Source of the DNA: Cololabis saira
Taxonomy: Eukaryota; Chordata; Actinopteri; Beloniformes; Belonidae
Length of the DNA: 64,000 nucleotides
Assembly (NCBI RefSeq): GCF_033807715.1
Contig: NC_084591.1
Coordinates: forward strand, 45,088,368 to 45,152,367
Reading direction: 5' to 3'
Positions 63,616 through 64,000 of the stretch are shown here, one piece after another. Position 1 is the first letter of the stretch; every line of letters starts with the position of its first letter. Made by a program: the position numbers and the translations under genes. Under the pieces are notes generated by a model. The model ran no database searches. It saw nothing but the letters and a program-made list of their open reading frames with translations, and was not told the origin of the DNA.

Positions 63616-64000
63616 TCCATCCATCCATCCATTCTCCACCGCTTATCCGGAACCGGGTCACGGCGGCAGCAGCCTCAGCAGAGATGCCCAAACTTCCTTC
63701 ACCCAGACCCTGCCTCCTCCAGCTCTACCGGGGGAGTCGTTCCCAGACGTTCCCAGAGACGTTCCCAGGCCAGCCAAGACACATAGTTTCTCCAGCGTGT
63801 CCTGGGTCTTCCCCGGGGTCTCCTCCCGGTGGTACTTGCCTGGAACATCTCCCTAGGGAGGCGTCAAGGAGGCATCCGATAGAGATGCCCGAGCCACCTC
63901 AGCTGAACTGGTGACAAAGGGCTGCCCTGCGGGAGTACAACATGCACTGGGAACAAGTCTGACCTACTGCAAGCAATGCGAACCAGACTCCTGCTCCAAT
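63616..64000 (-). mobile_element. Rex3/RTE-type LINE fragment at the window edge
   Basis: ATCCATCCATCCATCC tail, then the same 3' sequence as the other Rex3 copies (CGCTTATCCG, GGGATGCCC-type text, CCCGAGCCACCTCAGCTGAA), running off the window. After AGCTGAACTGG it jumps to TGACAAAGGGCTGCC, so about 0.6 kb present in the 32-33-kb copy is deleted here. Confidence 0.82.

Overview
The window is vertebrate nuclear DNA, almost certainly from a teleost fish, probably a spiny-rayed one. It holds rearranging immunoglobulin heavy-chain V segments with 22/23-bp recombination signals, a fast skeletal myosin heavy-chain gene with many introns, and fish-type retroelements (a Rex1-like LINE, Rex3/RTE-like LINE fragments carrying an antisense ATCC-rich tail, and a young Ty3/gypsy element). 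No D, J or constant gene was recognised, so this looks like part of the V cluster of an IGH locus.

Layout. 0.6-1.15 kb: an IGHV pseudogene on the minus strand with one in-frame stop in FR2. 2.0-7.3 kb: a decayed gypsy fragment, then an apparently intact 4.4-kb gypsy element on the minus strand with identical 199-bp LTRs and a GCAAC target duplication. 7.9-17.9 kb: a composite repeat domain with a palindrome, copies of an unclassified dispersed repeat, a 12-bp GTTAGC-based minisatellite in four blocks, a 40-bp minisatellite and a 2.1-kb heptamer array. 18.7-30.7 kb: a complete fast-type myosin heavy-chain gene on the plus strand (39 coding exons, 1933 codons), with a SINE in its 5' UTR intron and an antisense Rex3 fragment in coding intron 18. 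30.9-33.6 kb: another Rex3 copy split by two MITEs, one of which contains a piece of rDNA (ITS2/28S junction). 34.4-35.3 kb: a foldback element at TTAA. 35.5-36.5 kb: a 222-bp satellite. 37.6-49.6 kb: a macro-tandem duplication (two copies and part of a third), each full copy carrying an array of ~210-bp satellite units, about 10 in the first and 20 in the second. 50.2-51.7 kb: two MITE-like elements. 52.5-63.1 kb: four apparently functional IGHV segments and one relic, all on the minus strand, with a nearly complete Rex1-like LINE between them. The right end is another Rex3 fragment.

How it fits together. The V segments all read right to left and fall into two families: A (FR1 with CEQLTQ) at 0.6, 53.5 and 62.6 kb, and B (FR1 with [10 protein letters not shown]) at 52.5, 55.1 and 60.3 kb. 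The blocks at 0-1.1 kb and 61.9-63.1 kb are paralogous, so V-bearing DNA lies on both sides of the myosin gene and the repeats. The myosin gene is the only other host gene seen. Everything else is mobile or tandem DNA, much of it nested, which lets several insertions be ordered in time.
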